Of a stretch of DNA of 64,000 nt, positions 35,801-43,925 are shown piece after piece. The stretch comes from Acidobacteriota bacterium. GTDB taxonomy: Bacteria > Acidobacteriota > Thermoanaerobaculia > Gp7-AA8. The notes under the pieces are model-generated. The model searched no databases and had not been told where the DNA came from. It saw nothing but the letters and a program-made list of their open reading frames with translations. Where the stretch lies: the NCBI GenBank assembly GCA_003223645.1, contig QHVT01000006.1, forward strand, positions 186,001 through 250,000, written 5' to 3'. Made by a program: the position numbers and the translations under genes. Every line of letters begins with the position of its first letter. Within the stretch, counting starts at the first letter, position 1.

Positions 35801-36127
35801 CCGCAACATCATCGGCTCATCGATCAGTGGCTGAATGACATCGTGCTCTACGACATCCGGCTCACGTCAACGAGCGTGAAGCCGATCGGCAATCGCTACG
35901 AAATCACGATGACGGTCGACACGAACCTCCGCTTCGACGAGTCGATCGAGATCGGCCTCTTCGCGCGTGACGAAACACCGATCGTCGTCGCGCATCAGCC
36001 GCTGCATCGCGGACGCAACACGGTCGTCATGATCGCTGACAAGAAACCCGACCTCGCGATCGCCGATCCCTATTTCACGCGCGTCGACGTCAATCGATTC
36101 GACAACCAAAAAACCCTCTATCCTTAA
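32816..36127 (+). CDS. ABC-2 type permease fused to an M1-family peptidase
   Basis: The protein is about 1103 residues. A start at TTG 32816 overlaps the ATPase stop; GTG 32831 and ATG 32852 are alternatives. Two permease halves, each with several transmembrane helices (residues 15-260, 310-490), are followed by a periplasmic M1 domain with H860-E-V-A-H864 (RVAHEVAHQWWGH) and the downstream Glu in IVESLAKY. This matches the known permease/M1 fusion family. Two repeat blocks are read in frame: residues about 264-288 (family H) and about 702-755 (families A and G), the latter in the peptidase N-terminal beta part. With its ATPase truncated, transport activity is doubtful; the peptidase might persist. 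Confidence 0.85.
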   Translation: MLTDIVRFEWRYHMRQISFVAALLIYATLGFALTATGFGPDNININSPYTIAESLGLLSLTAIFAIAVFCASAVVRDREYQMEEIVFSTPVEKFPLLFGRFAGSFLAAFTAFSATVIGMLIALAMPWQDATRIGAIAPLHYIWTLVVLVLPGMLFAAALLFGVAALTRSMIATVVGAVAIYVFYFIAAALTNSPLMASSVAGADTAAGASLFDPFGLAAFFEQTRYWTPAVRNVHVVSLTGTFLLNRVVWIGAAALVWMLVYRFWTAAATLPLSSKYEKAAAEPPQSKGAYAPVPTSFNAFRALRSTLKLERRSSLLTIPFALLTLLWLGLAFMEIVSDLSGEYGTVAYPVTGFILTTIQQPLTLVALILIIWYSAEIVWRERMIGIAEVIDATPAPRALFALAKWIALGTLIVVLIAGGTLAAAVVQVMRGYTHFEPDVMLAFACLAAVPLILLAAIAMLVQRISPNKYAGMLLVLLVAIGLRRVYTLSGVSVDYSSMNGFFISRSVSTLDWRAEYEKTYRPLPQPRVIGVTANVSLYPRERRYRITGAYQLANETKAPIDKVLVAVGRDARVASMSFSGATLINDDHRFAMHTYRLDHPLQPGQRAELRFDLTCDHPDDPTIVPNGTFLLDRRVFPTLGYRRGYEIRDAAQRKKRGLAPIAERPDEDAVADEWIAFDMTISTDADQIALTSGDLVKQWIVVAQLRGPSVSRQNRRATARPRDCATSANDRRYFHYVATAALSGRGAAEGSGTHKALHSVFAIVSAKYAVAKANGVELYYAHPVNAARILGAAIESKRLFEQAFGAYPLRVLRLAEVPAYLRAGGFATHGLIVLPENRTFLIDARDPRRIDLVTRRVAHEVAHQWWGHRVAPPDAPGASAIVESLAKYCELLVLEKKYGRDVVRQSLAYELDLYLAGRVAPGPLPSSSEVPLSRCADEPYLYYRKGSIVMYALRDLLGETTFHRALRNFANEQGGAGHQPHFADLVRHIQAVAPPQHHRLIDQWLNDIVLYDIRLTSTSVKPIGNRYEITMTVDTNLRFDESIEIGLFARDETPIVVAHQPLHRGRNTVVMIADKKPDLAIADPYFTRVDVNRFDNQKTLYP
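33606..33679. repeat. Family H hairpin inside the permease/peptidase gene
   Basis: Arms tttggactgcggc and gccgcagtccaaa are perfect over 13 bp, with an inner cagctacgctg palindrome. The intergenic copy is at 43534-43592. It is read in frame as a linker between the two permease halves. Confidence 0.8.
34917..35085. repeat. Families A and G inserted in tandem inside the permease/peptidase gene
   Basis: Family A spans 34921-34996 (ggttgcgcag / ctgcgcaacc and ggtctcgcgg / ccgcgagacc). Family G spans 35026-35079 (gtggcgaccgctgccctcag). Together they add about 54 residues without breaking the frame. Confidence 0.8.
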
Positions 36128-36867
36128 TGGATATGAGCAAACTCGAGCACGTTTTTCTGCTGATGCTGGAAAACCGTTCGTTCGATCACATGCTCGGTTT
36201 ATCGGGCATCACCGGCACCGATGCCGTGACCGGCGCTCCGACCACCATCGACGGACTGGCCGGCACGGAGTCGAATGCGTACAACGGCACGACCTACGCC
36301 GTGAGTCAACCGGCCCCGCAACAGATGCCGGTCGATCCGGGCCACGAGTTCACTGATACGCTGATCCAGCTCGCCGGTCCGGGCGCGACGTATCCGGCGG
36401 GCGGTCCGTATCCGCCGATCAATAACAGCGGCTTCGTCGCCGACTACGCATCGTCTCCCTCGCCGCACGAAGGAAGCGCGCCCGGCAACTACGGCGAGAT
36501 CATGGCGTGCTTCTCGCGACTCCTCGGCGTCCCGCCGCTGACGGCGCGCGACCAGGCGGCGAGCGATCTGCTGCCGCTGCTCGCGACCGCGGCGCGCAGC
36601 GACGCGCCGAAAACATTGCCGGAGCCGATTGCGAAGGCCGCAACGCGCGACGATCGCCACGTCGCGGATGACAACGCGCCGATCACCGGCAATCTCGCCG
36701 GCTTCCTGCACATCGCGCTGCGTTATGACCTGGCGATGTCGCCGTCAGAGTCGCGCGGCGCAACGATCGCGCGCGTTCGCTCGCTGAAGACGCGCGGCGA
36801 AGCCGCCGACTACATCAACGAAGTGCAGGCGAAGGCCGCGACGTTCTCCGGAAAGCCGCCGCTGTGA
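36127..36867 (+). CDS. Phospholipase C-type phosphoesterase lacking its catalytic core
   Basis: The 246-residue frame starts 1 nt inside the previous stop (TAATG). The N-terminus is classical for the bacterial phosphoesterase/phospholipase C family (LEHVFLLMLENRSFDHMLG, and NYGEIMACFS near residue 125). The normal next part, about 250 residues with the metal-binding core, is missing. The sequence jumps to the family's C-terminal region (GVPPLTARDQAASDLLPLL). The junction is in frame. The product should be inactive. It overlaps the PAP2 gene by 4 bp (GTGA), so translation of this remnant may still drive its neighbour. Confidence 0.8.
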   Translation: MDMSKLEHVFLLMLENRSFDHMLGLSGITGTDAVTGAPTTIDGLAGTESNAYNGTTYAVSQPAPQQMPVDPGHEFTDTLIQLAGPGATYPAGGPYPPINNSGFVADYASSPSPHEGSAPGNYGEIMACFSRLLGVPPLTARDQAASDLLPLLATAARSDAPKTLPEPIAKAATRDDRHVADDNAPITGNLAGFLHIALRYDLAMSPSESRGATIARVRSLKTRGEAADYINEVQAKAATFSGKPPL

Positions 36868-37601
36868 CCGACGACGCCGTCCCGCTCCGATGGAGCATGG
36901 TCGTGCAGTCGCTGACGCGGCCCTACGCCGTCAGTGTCTGGATGGTCCTCCTCGTCTCGCTCGTGCCCTTCTACATCTTCATCGCCGAGTGGACGGAAGA
37001 TCGCGTGCATCACGTGCCGGCGATCGCACTCGATCGCGCGATTCCGCTCGTGCCCGCGTGGGCGCTGTTGTATGGCGCGCTCTATCTCTTCCTGATCCTG
37101 CTGCCGGTGTTCGTGGTGCGGCAGGAGGATCACATCCGCCAAACCGTGTTCGCGTACTTGTCGATCTGGATTACGGCGTACGTCTGTTTCCTGCTGTACC
37201 CGACCATGGCCTTGCGCCCCGCGATCATCAGCGGCAACGGATTCGCCGCATGGGGACTGCGATTCCTCTACGGCGCCGATCCGCCGTTCAATTGCTTCCC
37301 GTCGCTGCACGTCGCGCATTCGTTCGTCTCGGCGCTGACGTCGTATCGCGTGAATCGCAGCCTCGGATTCGGATCGATCGTCTGCGCGTCGCTCGTCGGC
37401 GTCTCGACGCTGTACACGAAGCAGCACTACCTCGCCGACGTCATCGCCGGAATCCTGCTCGCCTGCGTCGCGTACGTTTTCTTCCTGCGCAACGTGAACG
37501 TTCCGCCGATCGATCGCCGTCTCGCGCCAATGCTCGCGCTCACCGTCGCAGGCATCGTCGCGATCCTCTTCGCCGGCTCGTTGGCCGCGTTCAGCCTTTG
37601 A
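36864..37601 (+). CDS. PAP2-family membrane phosphatase
   Basis: The 245-residue protein with about six transmembrane helices starts at GTG 36864, overlapping the upstream TGA. PAP2 motifs are present: FPSLHVAHSFVSALTS (catalytic His) and STLYTKQHYLADVIAGILLA (second His and Asp). The layout resembles the inositol-phosphotransferase-like branch of PAP2. It probably dephosphorylates or transfers a lipid phosphate at the membrane outer face. It sits with a phospholipase C remnant, fitting a former lipid-turnover pair. Its 3' end overlaps the convergent carbonic-anhydrase gene by 11 bp. Confidence 0.88.
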   Translation: MTDDAVPLRWSMVVQSLTRPYAVSVWMVLLVSLVPFYIFIAEWTEDRVHHVPAIALDRAIPLVPAWALLYGALYLFLILLPVFVVRQEDHIRQTVFAYLSIWITAYVCFLLYPTMALRPAIISGNGFAAWGLRFLYGADPPFNCFPSLHVAHSFVSALTSYRVNRSLGFGSIVCASLVGVSTLYTKQHYLADVIAGILLACVAYVFFLRNVNVPPIDRRLAPMLALTVAGIVAILFAGSLAAFSL

Positions 37602-38103
37602 GGGACTTGTCCTTGTACTCGACGTAATTGCGCCACGAGCGGTCGAGGTGCGCGAGCTCTTCGTCGGTCAGCGGACGTTTCACGCGCGCGGGCACGCCGA
37701 CAACGAGCGTTCGCGGCGGCACCTGCATCCCCTCAGGCACGAGCGCGCCCGCGCCGATGAGCGCCGACTCGCCGACGACCGCGCCGTCGAGGACGCGCGA
37801 GCCCATCCCGATCAGCGCGCGGCGCTGCACCGTGCATCCATGCACGATCGCTCCATGCCCGATCGTCACCTCCTCGGCGATGACCGTCGGCCAATCGAGA
37901 TGCGTGACGTGAATCGTGCAGTTGTCCTGCACGTTCGTGCGCGCGCCGATGCGGATCGCATTCACGTCCCCGCGAATCGTCGCCGCGTACCAGATCGAAC
38001 AATCGTCGCCGAGCTCCACGTCGCCGATGAGCGCGGCGTTGTCGGCGACGAAGACGCGTTGCCCGAGGCGCGGCGACTTGCCGTCGTAAGAACGGAGGAT
38101 CAT
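37591..38103 (-). CDS. Gamma-carbonic-anhydrase-family hexapeptide protein
   Basis: This is a 170-residue left-handed beta-helix protein (FVADNAALIGDVELGDDCSI, GDVNAIRIGARTNVQDNCTI, GHGAIVHGCTV). Metal-ligand histidines are likely those in TIHVTH, GHGAIVHG. It ends in an alpha helix (LTDEELAHLDRSWRNYVEYK). The length fits the YrdA/PaaY-type subgroup, for which carbonic anhydrase activity is variable. It lies 28 bp downstream of the large secreted gene on the same strand. Confidence 0.92.
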   Translation of the reverse strand: MILRSYDGKSPRLGQRVFVADNAALIGDVELGDDCSIWYAATIRGDVNAIRIGARTNVQDNCTIHVTHLDWPTVIAEEVTIGHGAIVHGCTVQRRALIGMGSRVLDGAVVGESALIGAGALVPEGMQVPPRTLVVGVPARVKRPLTDEELAHLDRSWRNYVEYKDKSLKG

Positions 38104-38131
38104 TCGGCGCGCGAGATTAGCATGGAGCCCC

Positions 38132-40267
38132 TCAGTGCCGAACCGACCGTCGCGGCGGCGCGCTCTCGGTGCGCTCGAGCGTGCGCGTGAACGCGCGCGT
38201 GACGCCCGCGCTCTCGAGGTCGACGCGGTCGTAGCCGAACGTCACGCCGGCCGGCGACGGCATGAGCGAGAAGCGCGAGAACGGCGGCTGCTGCGTGACG
38301 TCGAACGGCTCGCTGTCGATCGCCTCCGCAAATCGATTGAGACGCAGCGCGCGCAGGCGTCCCCTTTTGTCGTTCCACGCGAGCACGTATTCGGAGCCGT
38401 TCCACGCGAGCTCGATCGTATCGGTCGGAATGCCGTCGATGTCGCGCAGCCGGCGCGGTCCGGCAATCACTTGTCCCTCCGCATTGAGCTGTGCGACGCG
38501 AATCGTCCACGTCGATCCTTCGAGCGTCATCCAGGCGAGCGTGACGCGACTGCGATCTGTCGCCGCGGCGACGCGCCTCGCACCTCCGGTGCCCGCGTCG
38601 ACGAACAGCGGAGCGCCGTCGATGCCGATCGACCACTGCTCCGAGAATCGTACGGACGCGTGGGCAATGAGCAGGCGCGAAGCGGTCATCACGGGAGTCG
38701 GCCACCTCAACTGGTCGCCGGTGGGTAGGTCACGTTGCTCTTCGATGACGCCGTCATCGGTCACGCGCGCGATGTGCAGCTTGGCCGCGACCGCTGCGAC
38801 GACGAACGCGTTGCCGTCGTACGTAACGGCGGGAGCGTCGTCGGTAGGCCCGCTCGTCGCGAGCACGAGCGGTGTCGAATCGAGGACCGTGCCGTCGAAT
38901 GCAACGCGGCGCGCGAGAACTCTCGCGTATGCAAAGCCGGGGTCGAGCGCCGGCGAACTTTGCAATCGCCATGCGACGAGATAGTTCTTCTTTCCCATCG
39001 CGATCGCAGGGTGGCTCAGACAGCAACCAAGGCGAGTGATCGGGACCGCGTTTCCATTCAGCGTCCCCGTGATCGCGCCGTTCGAGTCGCGCCAGACCGC
39101 GAGATTCCCGGCGACGTGTACGTCGTACTGCGCGGCCGGCGAGGAGGAAATGAGGTTCGACTCCTGCGGCGCATTCGCCAGCGACGCGAAATCGTCGGCC
39201 GCACGCCCGAACACGTCCCGTGCGCTCCAGATCATCAACTGCTTCGTAACGTTCGATGCGAATAACGGCAGCGTGCTTGCGAGGAGGAAGCGGTCGCCGA
39301 GAAGGTCGCCGTTCGGCGCCATGCGTCGCGCGAAGACGCCGTATTCGGCGCCGCTGTAGGTGGGACCGTACGTGAGAAGGAAATCACGGCCGTCCCACTG
39401 CACGCCGGATTGGTCCGGATGGGACTCGAACGAAAGGGGAAGGAGCGGACGGACGACGTGTCCTTCGTAGTCGGCCATCACGAAGCTGTCGGCCAGGCTC
39501 GAAGTCGATGTGATGACGACGCGATCGCGCGACGCCACCGCGGCGAGACTCTCGTTGTGCAGCGGAACGAGGGGCAGCGACACGCGCGAGAGTACGCTGC
39601 CGCTTCCGTTGATCACGTTCAGTCGCGGCGCGCCCTTGCAGCCGCCGTCGCATCCCGCGGGCACGTCGACGACGACATATCGTCCGTCGTACGCGCCGGC
39701 CCACAACACGCTTCCGAACGTCGCGTCGATCGTCGTCAGCGGTGCACCGTCGCGATCGAGCAGCGTCGCGACGACGCCGGGCGACTCGAACAACAAGTAC
39801 GTTGCACCATTCGAGGCGATCGCCTGCGGCTGTCGCGTCGCGCTGAGTCGCCGTGCGTCCGCGAGAGGATGTCCGTTCTCGTCGACGCGCAGCACGTTCG
39901 ATCCGTTCGCGGTGAAGGCGATCAGATACCCGTCGCCCGCCGACGCAATATGCGGTGCTCGCGCGGCCTCGGCGAGACGGATGCCGAGTGGCTCGGCGGG
40001 ACGGCCGTCGGTTCCGATGCGCGTCGCGTACAGCGGAGCGGCGGTGTTGGGGTCGGCGGTGCCGTCGCCGCCGGCGAGGCCGTCGCCGCGGCGATCGATC
40101 CACACGGCAACGAAATCGCGGCCGTTCGACGCGACCGCAGGCTGCTCCTGATTGAAGGCCGCGGGACCGATGTCGAGCGGCGACGCGATACGCGTTTCCG
40201 GTCCGAACCGCACGTCGGCGGCGAAAAGCGTTGTGGCGAAGAGGAAACAAAGCGTCATGCGGTACAT
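38132..40267 (-). CDS. Secreted propeller-like protein of unknown function
   Basis: This is a 711-residue protein with a signal peptide (MYRMTLCFLFATTLFA). The mature part repeats blocks such as PAVASNGRDFVAVWIDRRGD, APHIASAGDGYLIAFTANGS and IELAWNGSEYVLAWNDKRGR. Each is an S/A-x-G/D-Y/F-L/V-V/I-A/V-W strand motif spaced about 45-60 residues apart, which suggests a beta-propeller. No catalytic motif or anchor is seen. Similar proteins with this strand motif are common in Acidobacteriota and Myxococcota (general knowledge). It lies divergent from the M1 aminopeptidase gene. Confidence 0.8.
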   Translation of the reverse strand: MYRMTLCFLFATTLFAADVRFGPETRIASPLDIGPAAFNQEQPAVASNGRDFVAVWIDRRGDGLAGGDGTADPNTAAPLYATRIGTDGRPAEPLGIRLAEAARAPHIASAGDGYLIAFTANGSNVLRVDENGHPLADARRLSATRQPQAIASNGATYLLFESPGVVATLLDRDGAPLTTIDATFGSVLWAGAYDGRYVVVDVPAGCDGGCKGAPRLNVINGSGSVLSRVSLPLVPLHNESLAAVASRDRVVITSTSSLADSFVMADYEGHVVRPLLPLSFESHPDQSGVQWDGRDFLLTYGPTYSGAEYGVFARRMAPNGDLLGDRFLLASTLPLFASNVTKQLMIWSARDVFGRAADDFASLANAPQESNLISSSPAAQYDVHVAGNLAVWRDSNGAITGTLNGNAVPITRLGCCLSHPAIAMGKKNYLVAWRLQSSPALDPGFAYARVLARRVAFDGTVLDSTPLVLATSGPTDDAPAVTYDGNAFVVAAVAAKLHIARVTDDGVIEEQRDLPTGDQLRWPTPVMTASRLLIAHASVRFSEQWSIGIDGAPLFVDAGTGGARRVAAATDRSRVTLAWMTLEGSTWTIRVAQLNAEGQVIAGPRRLRDIDGIPTDTIELAWNGSEYVLAWNDKRGRLRALRLNRFAEAIDSEPFDVTQQPPFSRFSLMPSPAGVTFGYDRVDLESAGVTRAFTRTLERTESAPPRRSVRH

Positions 40268-40302
40268 GCAAATAACAATACCCTATGCTAAGTTCGGTTG
40301 CA

Positions 40303-42180
40303 ATGAAACGGCGCACCACGCTCGCGATCTTCGCGTTCGTCTTCCTTTTCGCCGCGAAGCAGCGCTCGGTGCGCCCGCCGGAGACCGCGCCGCTCGACCA
40401 GCCGCTGCACGACCGCTTCTCGTTCTCGCAGCCGCTGAAGGTGACGACGCATCACCTGTCGCTCGATCTCACCGTCGATTTCGCCACGCAGACGATTCGC
40501 GGAATCGCGGTGTTGGACATCGAGAATCTGACCAACGCGCGCGAGCTCATTCTCGACAGCGAGCGACTGGCGATCTCGCGCGTCACGCTCGACGACGGCA
40601 AGCCGGCGACGTGGACGCGGGAGACGGACGGCACGTTCGGCGCCGCGCTGACGATCCCGATCGAGCCGTCGACGACGCGCGTCACGATCGAGTACACGAC
40701 CGATCCGCGCGCGTCGGGACTGTTCTGGAACACGGCCGCGCAGAGTTACGGACGCGTGCAGCCGTACCTCTACTCACTCAATGAGCCTGTCGGCGCGCGC
40801 AGCTGGATTCCGATTCAGGACACGCCGGCGATGCGCCTGACGTACGACGCCACGGTGCACGTGCCGCCGACGCATCTCGCAGTGATGAGCGCGGACAACA
40901 ATCCGCGCGCGACCACCGCGACCGGCGTCTATCACTACACCATGGCGCAACCGATTCCGCCGTATTTGATCGCGATCGCGGTCGGCCGCCTCGACTATCA
41001 CGCCTTCGACGAGCGCACCGGCGTCTACGCCGAGCCGGAATTGATGGACGCCGCGATTTCCGAGCTGAATTACATGCCGCAGATGGTCGCGGCCGGCGAG
41101 CGGATCCTCGGACCGATTCCATTCCCGCGACACGACGTCGTGCTGATGCCGCCCACGTTCGTCGCCGGCGGCATGGAACACCCGATGCTGAACTTCATCA
41201 GCCCATTCGGCGCCGTCAGCGGAAATCATCCCGCCATCGTGGAATCAAAGAGTCTCATGGCGCACGAATTCGCGCATTCCTGGTCCGGCGACGCGACGAC
41301 GCTGGCGACGTGGGACGACGTCTGGCTCAATGAGGGCATTACGTCGTATCTGACGCTGCGCATTCTCGAGGAGATGAACGCCGGCGATCGCGTCGAGTTC
41401 TACTATTTCGTCGATCGGCAGAACGTCGAGAATCGCGCGCAATTCGCCACCGATCCGCGCGCAACCCTTCTCCACAACCGCGTCAATTTTCCCTGGGACG
41501 GCTTCGCCACGAATTCCTACACCAAGGGCGAGATCTTCATGCGCACGCTCGAAGACGTTCTCGGCCGGACGACGCTCGACGCCTTCCTCCACGACTATTT
41601 CTCAAGAAACAAGTTCCATTGGACCGACGACCGCAATTTCATCGCGCTGTTGCGCGATCACGTCGGCGGCGAGCGCCTGACGACAGCGCAGGTGATGGAG
41701 TGGATCTATTTCACCGGCATCCCCGCCAATTGCACAGTGACGCAACAATCCGCGCTCTACAATCGCGTCCTCAATCGCGTCAACGCATTCGTCGCCGGCG
41801 CGCCAATCAATGTCCAGGGCTGGACCGAGACCGAGACTACGCTCTTCTTCCAATTCCTCCCCACCAACACCTCCCGCACCCGCCTCGCCGCTCTCGACGC
41901 CGCCCTCGGCATGAGCCTGCGCGAGACCCCGACGCTCGCGTTCCTCAATCTCAGCATCATCACCGGCTACACCGCCGCCAACGCAGCCATCGAGCGCGTA
42001 TTGATGCACGGCGGCCCAAACAGCTGGATCCCGTCCATCTACGCGACGCTCTTGTCCGTCAACGGCGGCCGCCAACGCGCCATCGACATCTTCTCGCGCG
42101 CACAGGACCGCTATGAGCCGAACGTGCGGAGGACGGTGGAGCAGATGATCGCTCAGAGCGCGTTGGCAGGGGCGGCGTGA
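40303..42180 (+). CDS. Secreted M1-family metallo-aminopeptidase
   Basis: This is a 625-residue protein. ATG 40303 (KRRTTLAIFAFVFLFAAKQ signal region) is preferred over 40285, which has no better ribosome site. The substrate exopeptidase motif appears as GGMEHP. The zinc site is HEFAHSWSGD with the third ligand Glu in WLNEGITSYL. A C-terminal helical region follows, as in leukotriene-A4-hydrolase-like M1 enzymes (IPANCTVTQQSALYNRVLNR). It would trim N-terminal residues from peptides in the periplasm. Confidence 0.93.
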   Translation: MKRRTTLAIFAFVFLFAAKQRSVRPPETAPLDQPLHDRFSFSQPLKVTTHHLSLDLTVDFATQTIRGIAVLDIENLTNARELILDSERLAISRVTLDDGKPATWTRETDGTFGAALTIPIEPSTTRVTIEYTTDPRASGLFWNTAAQSYGRVQPYLYSLNEPVGARSWIPIQDTPAMRLTYDATVHVPPTHLAVMSADNNPRATTATGVYHYTMAQPIPPYLIAIAVGRLDYHAFDERTGVYAEPELMDAAISELNYMPQMVAAGERILGPIPFPRHDVVLMPPTFVAGGMEHPMLNFISPFGAVSGNHPAIVESKSLMAHEFAHSWSGDATTLATWDDVWLNEGITSYLTLRILEEMNAGDRVEFYYFVDRQNVENRAQFATDPRATLLHNRVNFPWDGFATNSYTKGEIFMRTLEDVLGRTTLDAFLHDYFSRNKFHWTDDRNFIALLRDHVGGERLTTAQVMEWIYFTGIPANCTVTQQSALYNRVLNRVNAFVAGAPINVQGWTETETTLFFQFLPTNTSRTRLAALDAALGMSLRETPTLAFLNLSIITGYTAANAAIERVLMHGGPNSWIPSIYATLLSVNGGRQRAIDIFSRAQDRYEPNVRRTVEQMIAQSALAGAA

Positions 42181-42189
42181 TGCGGATCA

Positions 42190-42575
42190 AATGCTCTCCG
42201 GATTCGAGAAGTTCACGTGTCGCGTTGAGATGACGTTCTAATGAATTGAGACCGTGCGGTGACAAATCGTCTCACACGCGCCATCCACGGATGAAACGTT
42301 CTCACGATCTGAGACCTTCACGTCTCGCGTCGAGAGGACGCTCTCACGATTTGAGACCGTGCCGCGACAAATCGAGTCACACGCGTGATCCGCGGAGAAA
42401 CGTTCTCACGATTCAAGACACTCACGTCTCGCGGCGAGAGGACAATCTTTCGATTTTCGACCCTCGTGCCTCGCGGTGAGATGACAGTCTTTCGATTGAA
42501 GACACTCACGTCTCGCGGTGAGAGACAGTCTCTCGATTTGCGACCCTCGTGTCATCCGCTGAGATGACGCGCTGA
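42190..42575. repeat. Second helically phased array, about 18 units of 21 bp
   Basis: Quasi-palindromes of the form TCTC-N-CG-N4-GAGAC recur with the gag-type right half at 42206, 42227, 42248, (42269), (42289), 42311, 42332, 42353, 42374, 42395, 42415, 42436, 42458, 42478, 42499, 42520, 42540 and 42561. The mean period is 20.9 bp. In the right part, a GC-rich unit (tctcgcggtgagag) alternates with an AT-richer one (tctttcgattgaagac), giving a 42-bp higher-order repeat. The sequence is unrelated to the 71-600 array, yet the period and dyad are the same. It follows the M1 aminopeptidase stop directly. Confidence 0.85.
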
Positions 42576-42631
42576 TCTTTTGTTAGAAATGTCTCTCAAA
42601 ACGGACAGCGTCCGTTAGGATTGAGGAGTGC

Positions 42632-42786
42632 ATGACATCGGACGTAGACAAGGCAAGTCACCTATTTGCGACCGCCCGCCGTTCCCGCGCGGGACTACAT
42701 TCACGGCGATGAAAACGCCATTTCGGAAGGCGAAGAGCGCGGCGAGGAGCATGCGCCCATCTTATCAAATAACTGTCACGTCGTAA
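42632..42786 (+). other. Two very short overlapping open frames, coding doubtful
   Basis: ATG 42632 has gaggag 6 nt upstream and opens 26 codons (MTSDVDKASHLFATARRSRA...). Its TGA overlaps ATG 42709 (ATGA), which opens 25 codons to 42786. The arrangement looks like coupled small genes, but the length is too short to judge. A small palindrome, acggacagcgtccgt, lies just before at 42601-42615. The rest of 42576-42837 shows nothing else. Confidence 0.2.
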
Positions 42787-42837
42787 GCCTGACATTCGTC
42801 ACGGGACACGCCGCGCCGCGCGCGCTACATTGCCGGC

Positions 42838-43533
42838 ATGCAGGAGAGTGTGCCGTTCCGCCTTCGCGCGCACGAGGTGTCGCGCATCGAGGCGTTCAGC
42901 GACATCGTGTTCGGGTTCGCGCTGACGCTGATCGTCGTTTCGCTCGAAGTTCCGGAGTCCTATGAAGAGCTGATGCACGAGATGCGCGGCTTCCTCGGCT
43001 TCGCGATCTGTTTCGCCGTGCTGATGTGGATCTGGCACGCGCATTACACGTTTTTCCGCCGCTACGCGCTCACCGACAACTACACGATCGTCATCAACAC
43101 GATGCTGCTGTTCCTCGTGTTGTATTACGTCTATCCGCTGAAGTTCATCTTCTCGATCGTCACCGGCACGATCAGTCCGCACGGCGGCGACGGCGTCACG
43201 CTCTTCATCATCTACGGCCTCGGCTACGCCGGCATTTTCTCGCTGCTGCTCCTGCTGTATGCCCATGCCTGGCACCGCCGCGCCGAATTGCAGCTCAATG
43301 AATACGAAGTGCACGACACCGTCACATCGATGTGGATCTTCGGCGGGTACATCAGCGTCGGCGTGCTGTCGTCATCGATCGCCGTACTGTTTCCCCGCGG
43401 GCACGCCTGGGCCGGCTGGTCCTACTTCCTTTTAGGCCCGCTGTCCGCGTCCATCGGCGCGCGCCGCGGATACCTGCGACGCCTGTTGCACGAGCGATTG
43501 GTCGCGGCGGCGACGAGCGTGCCGGCGGCGTGA
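42838..43533 (+). CDS. TMEM175-like (DUF1211) membrane channel protein
   Basis: This is a 231-residue protein with six predicted helices. The family signature R-x3-FSD is seen in RIEAFSDIVFGFALTLIVVS, which lines the pore in bacterial TMEM175 potassium channels. Further helices include GFAICFAVLMWIWHAHYTFF and VINTMLLFLVLYYVYPLKFI. Bacterial members are often two-repeat subunits; this is one of about normal length. Its TGA is directly followed by the family H repeat (tgatttggactgcgg). Confidence 0.85.
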   Translation: MQESVPFRLRAHEVSRIEAFSDIVFGFALTLIVVSLEVPESYEELMHEMRGFLGFAICFAVLMWIWHAHYTFFRRYALTDNYTIVINTMLLFLVLYYVYPLKFIFSIVTGTISPHGGDGVTLFIIYGLGYAGIFSLLLLLYAHAWHRRAELQLNEYEVHDTVTSMWIFGGYISVGVLSSSIAVLFPRGHAWAGWSYFLLGPLSASIGARRGYLRRLLHERLVAAATSVPAA

Positions 43534-43910
43534 TTTGGACTGCGGCAGCTACGCTGCCGCTTTTGGACACCGTATACAAAGCGGCGGCGCAGTATTTAGA
43601 GATCCTTCGGCGTCTCCGCGCCTCAGAGGCTGTCAAAAAATCGGTGTCATCCTCAGAGCCTGTGAAAAATCCCTCGTCGCCTGAGGAGCGCGGGCGGCCG
43701 GGACGGCCGCTCTCCTTCGTCTCCAACAACGATTTTTTCACAGCCTCTGAGAATGTGGTGACCGCTGCCCTCAGCGGTCACAGCGCCGCCTCACGGCGGC
43801 GCTAGCGGCGCGTAGCGCCGCCGCGACCGCTGAGGGCAGCGGTCGCCACAAAGCTCTTGGAATTTTCACAACCTCTGAGCCGCAAAGACGACGAAGGATC
43901 GCCCGCCGAC
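43534..43910. repeat. Repeat island: families H, D, F and G
   Basis: It contains, in order, family H (43534-43592), family D/F modules (43600-43735: gagatccttcggcgtctcc; gcgggcggccgggacggcc) and family G (43752-43850, gtggtgaccgctgccctcag mirrored by ctgagggcagcggtcgccac), followed by aaagctcttggaattttcac. The G block and its right flank recur nearly identically at 57683-57815. No gene is seen in this 390-bp gap. Confidence 0.8.
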
Positions 43911-43925
43911 GGAGCATCACGCGTT

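Noticed and set aside
42246-42567. Open frames with heptad peptides (such as RPSRLASRGRSHDL) in the second array
   Set aside because: Most likely a by-product of the 21-bp DNA period; no start signal is seen. Kept as an alternative to test in the findings.
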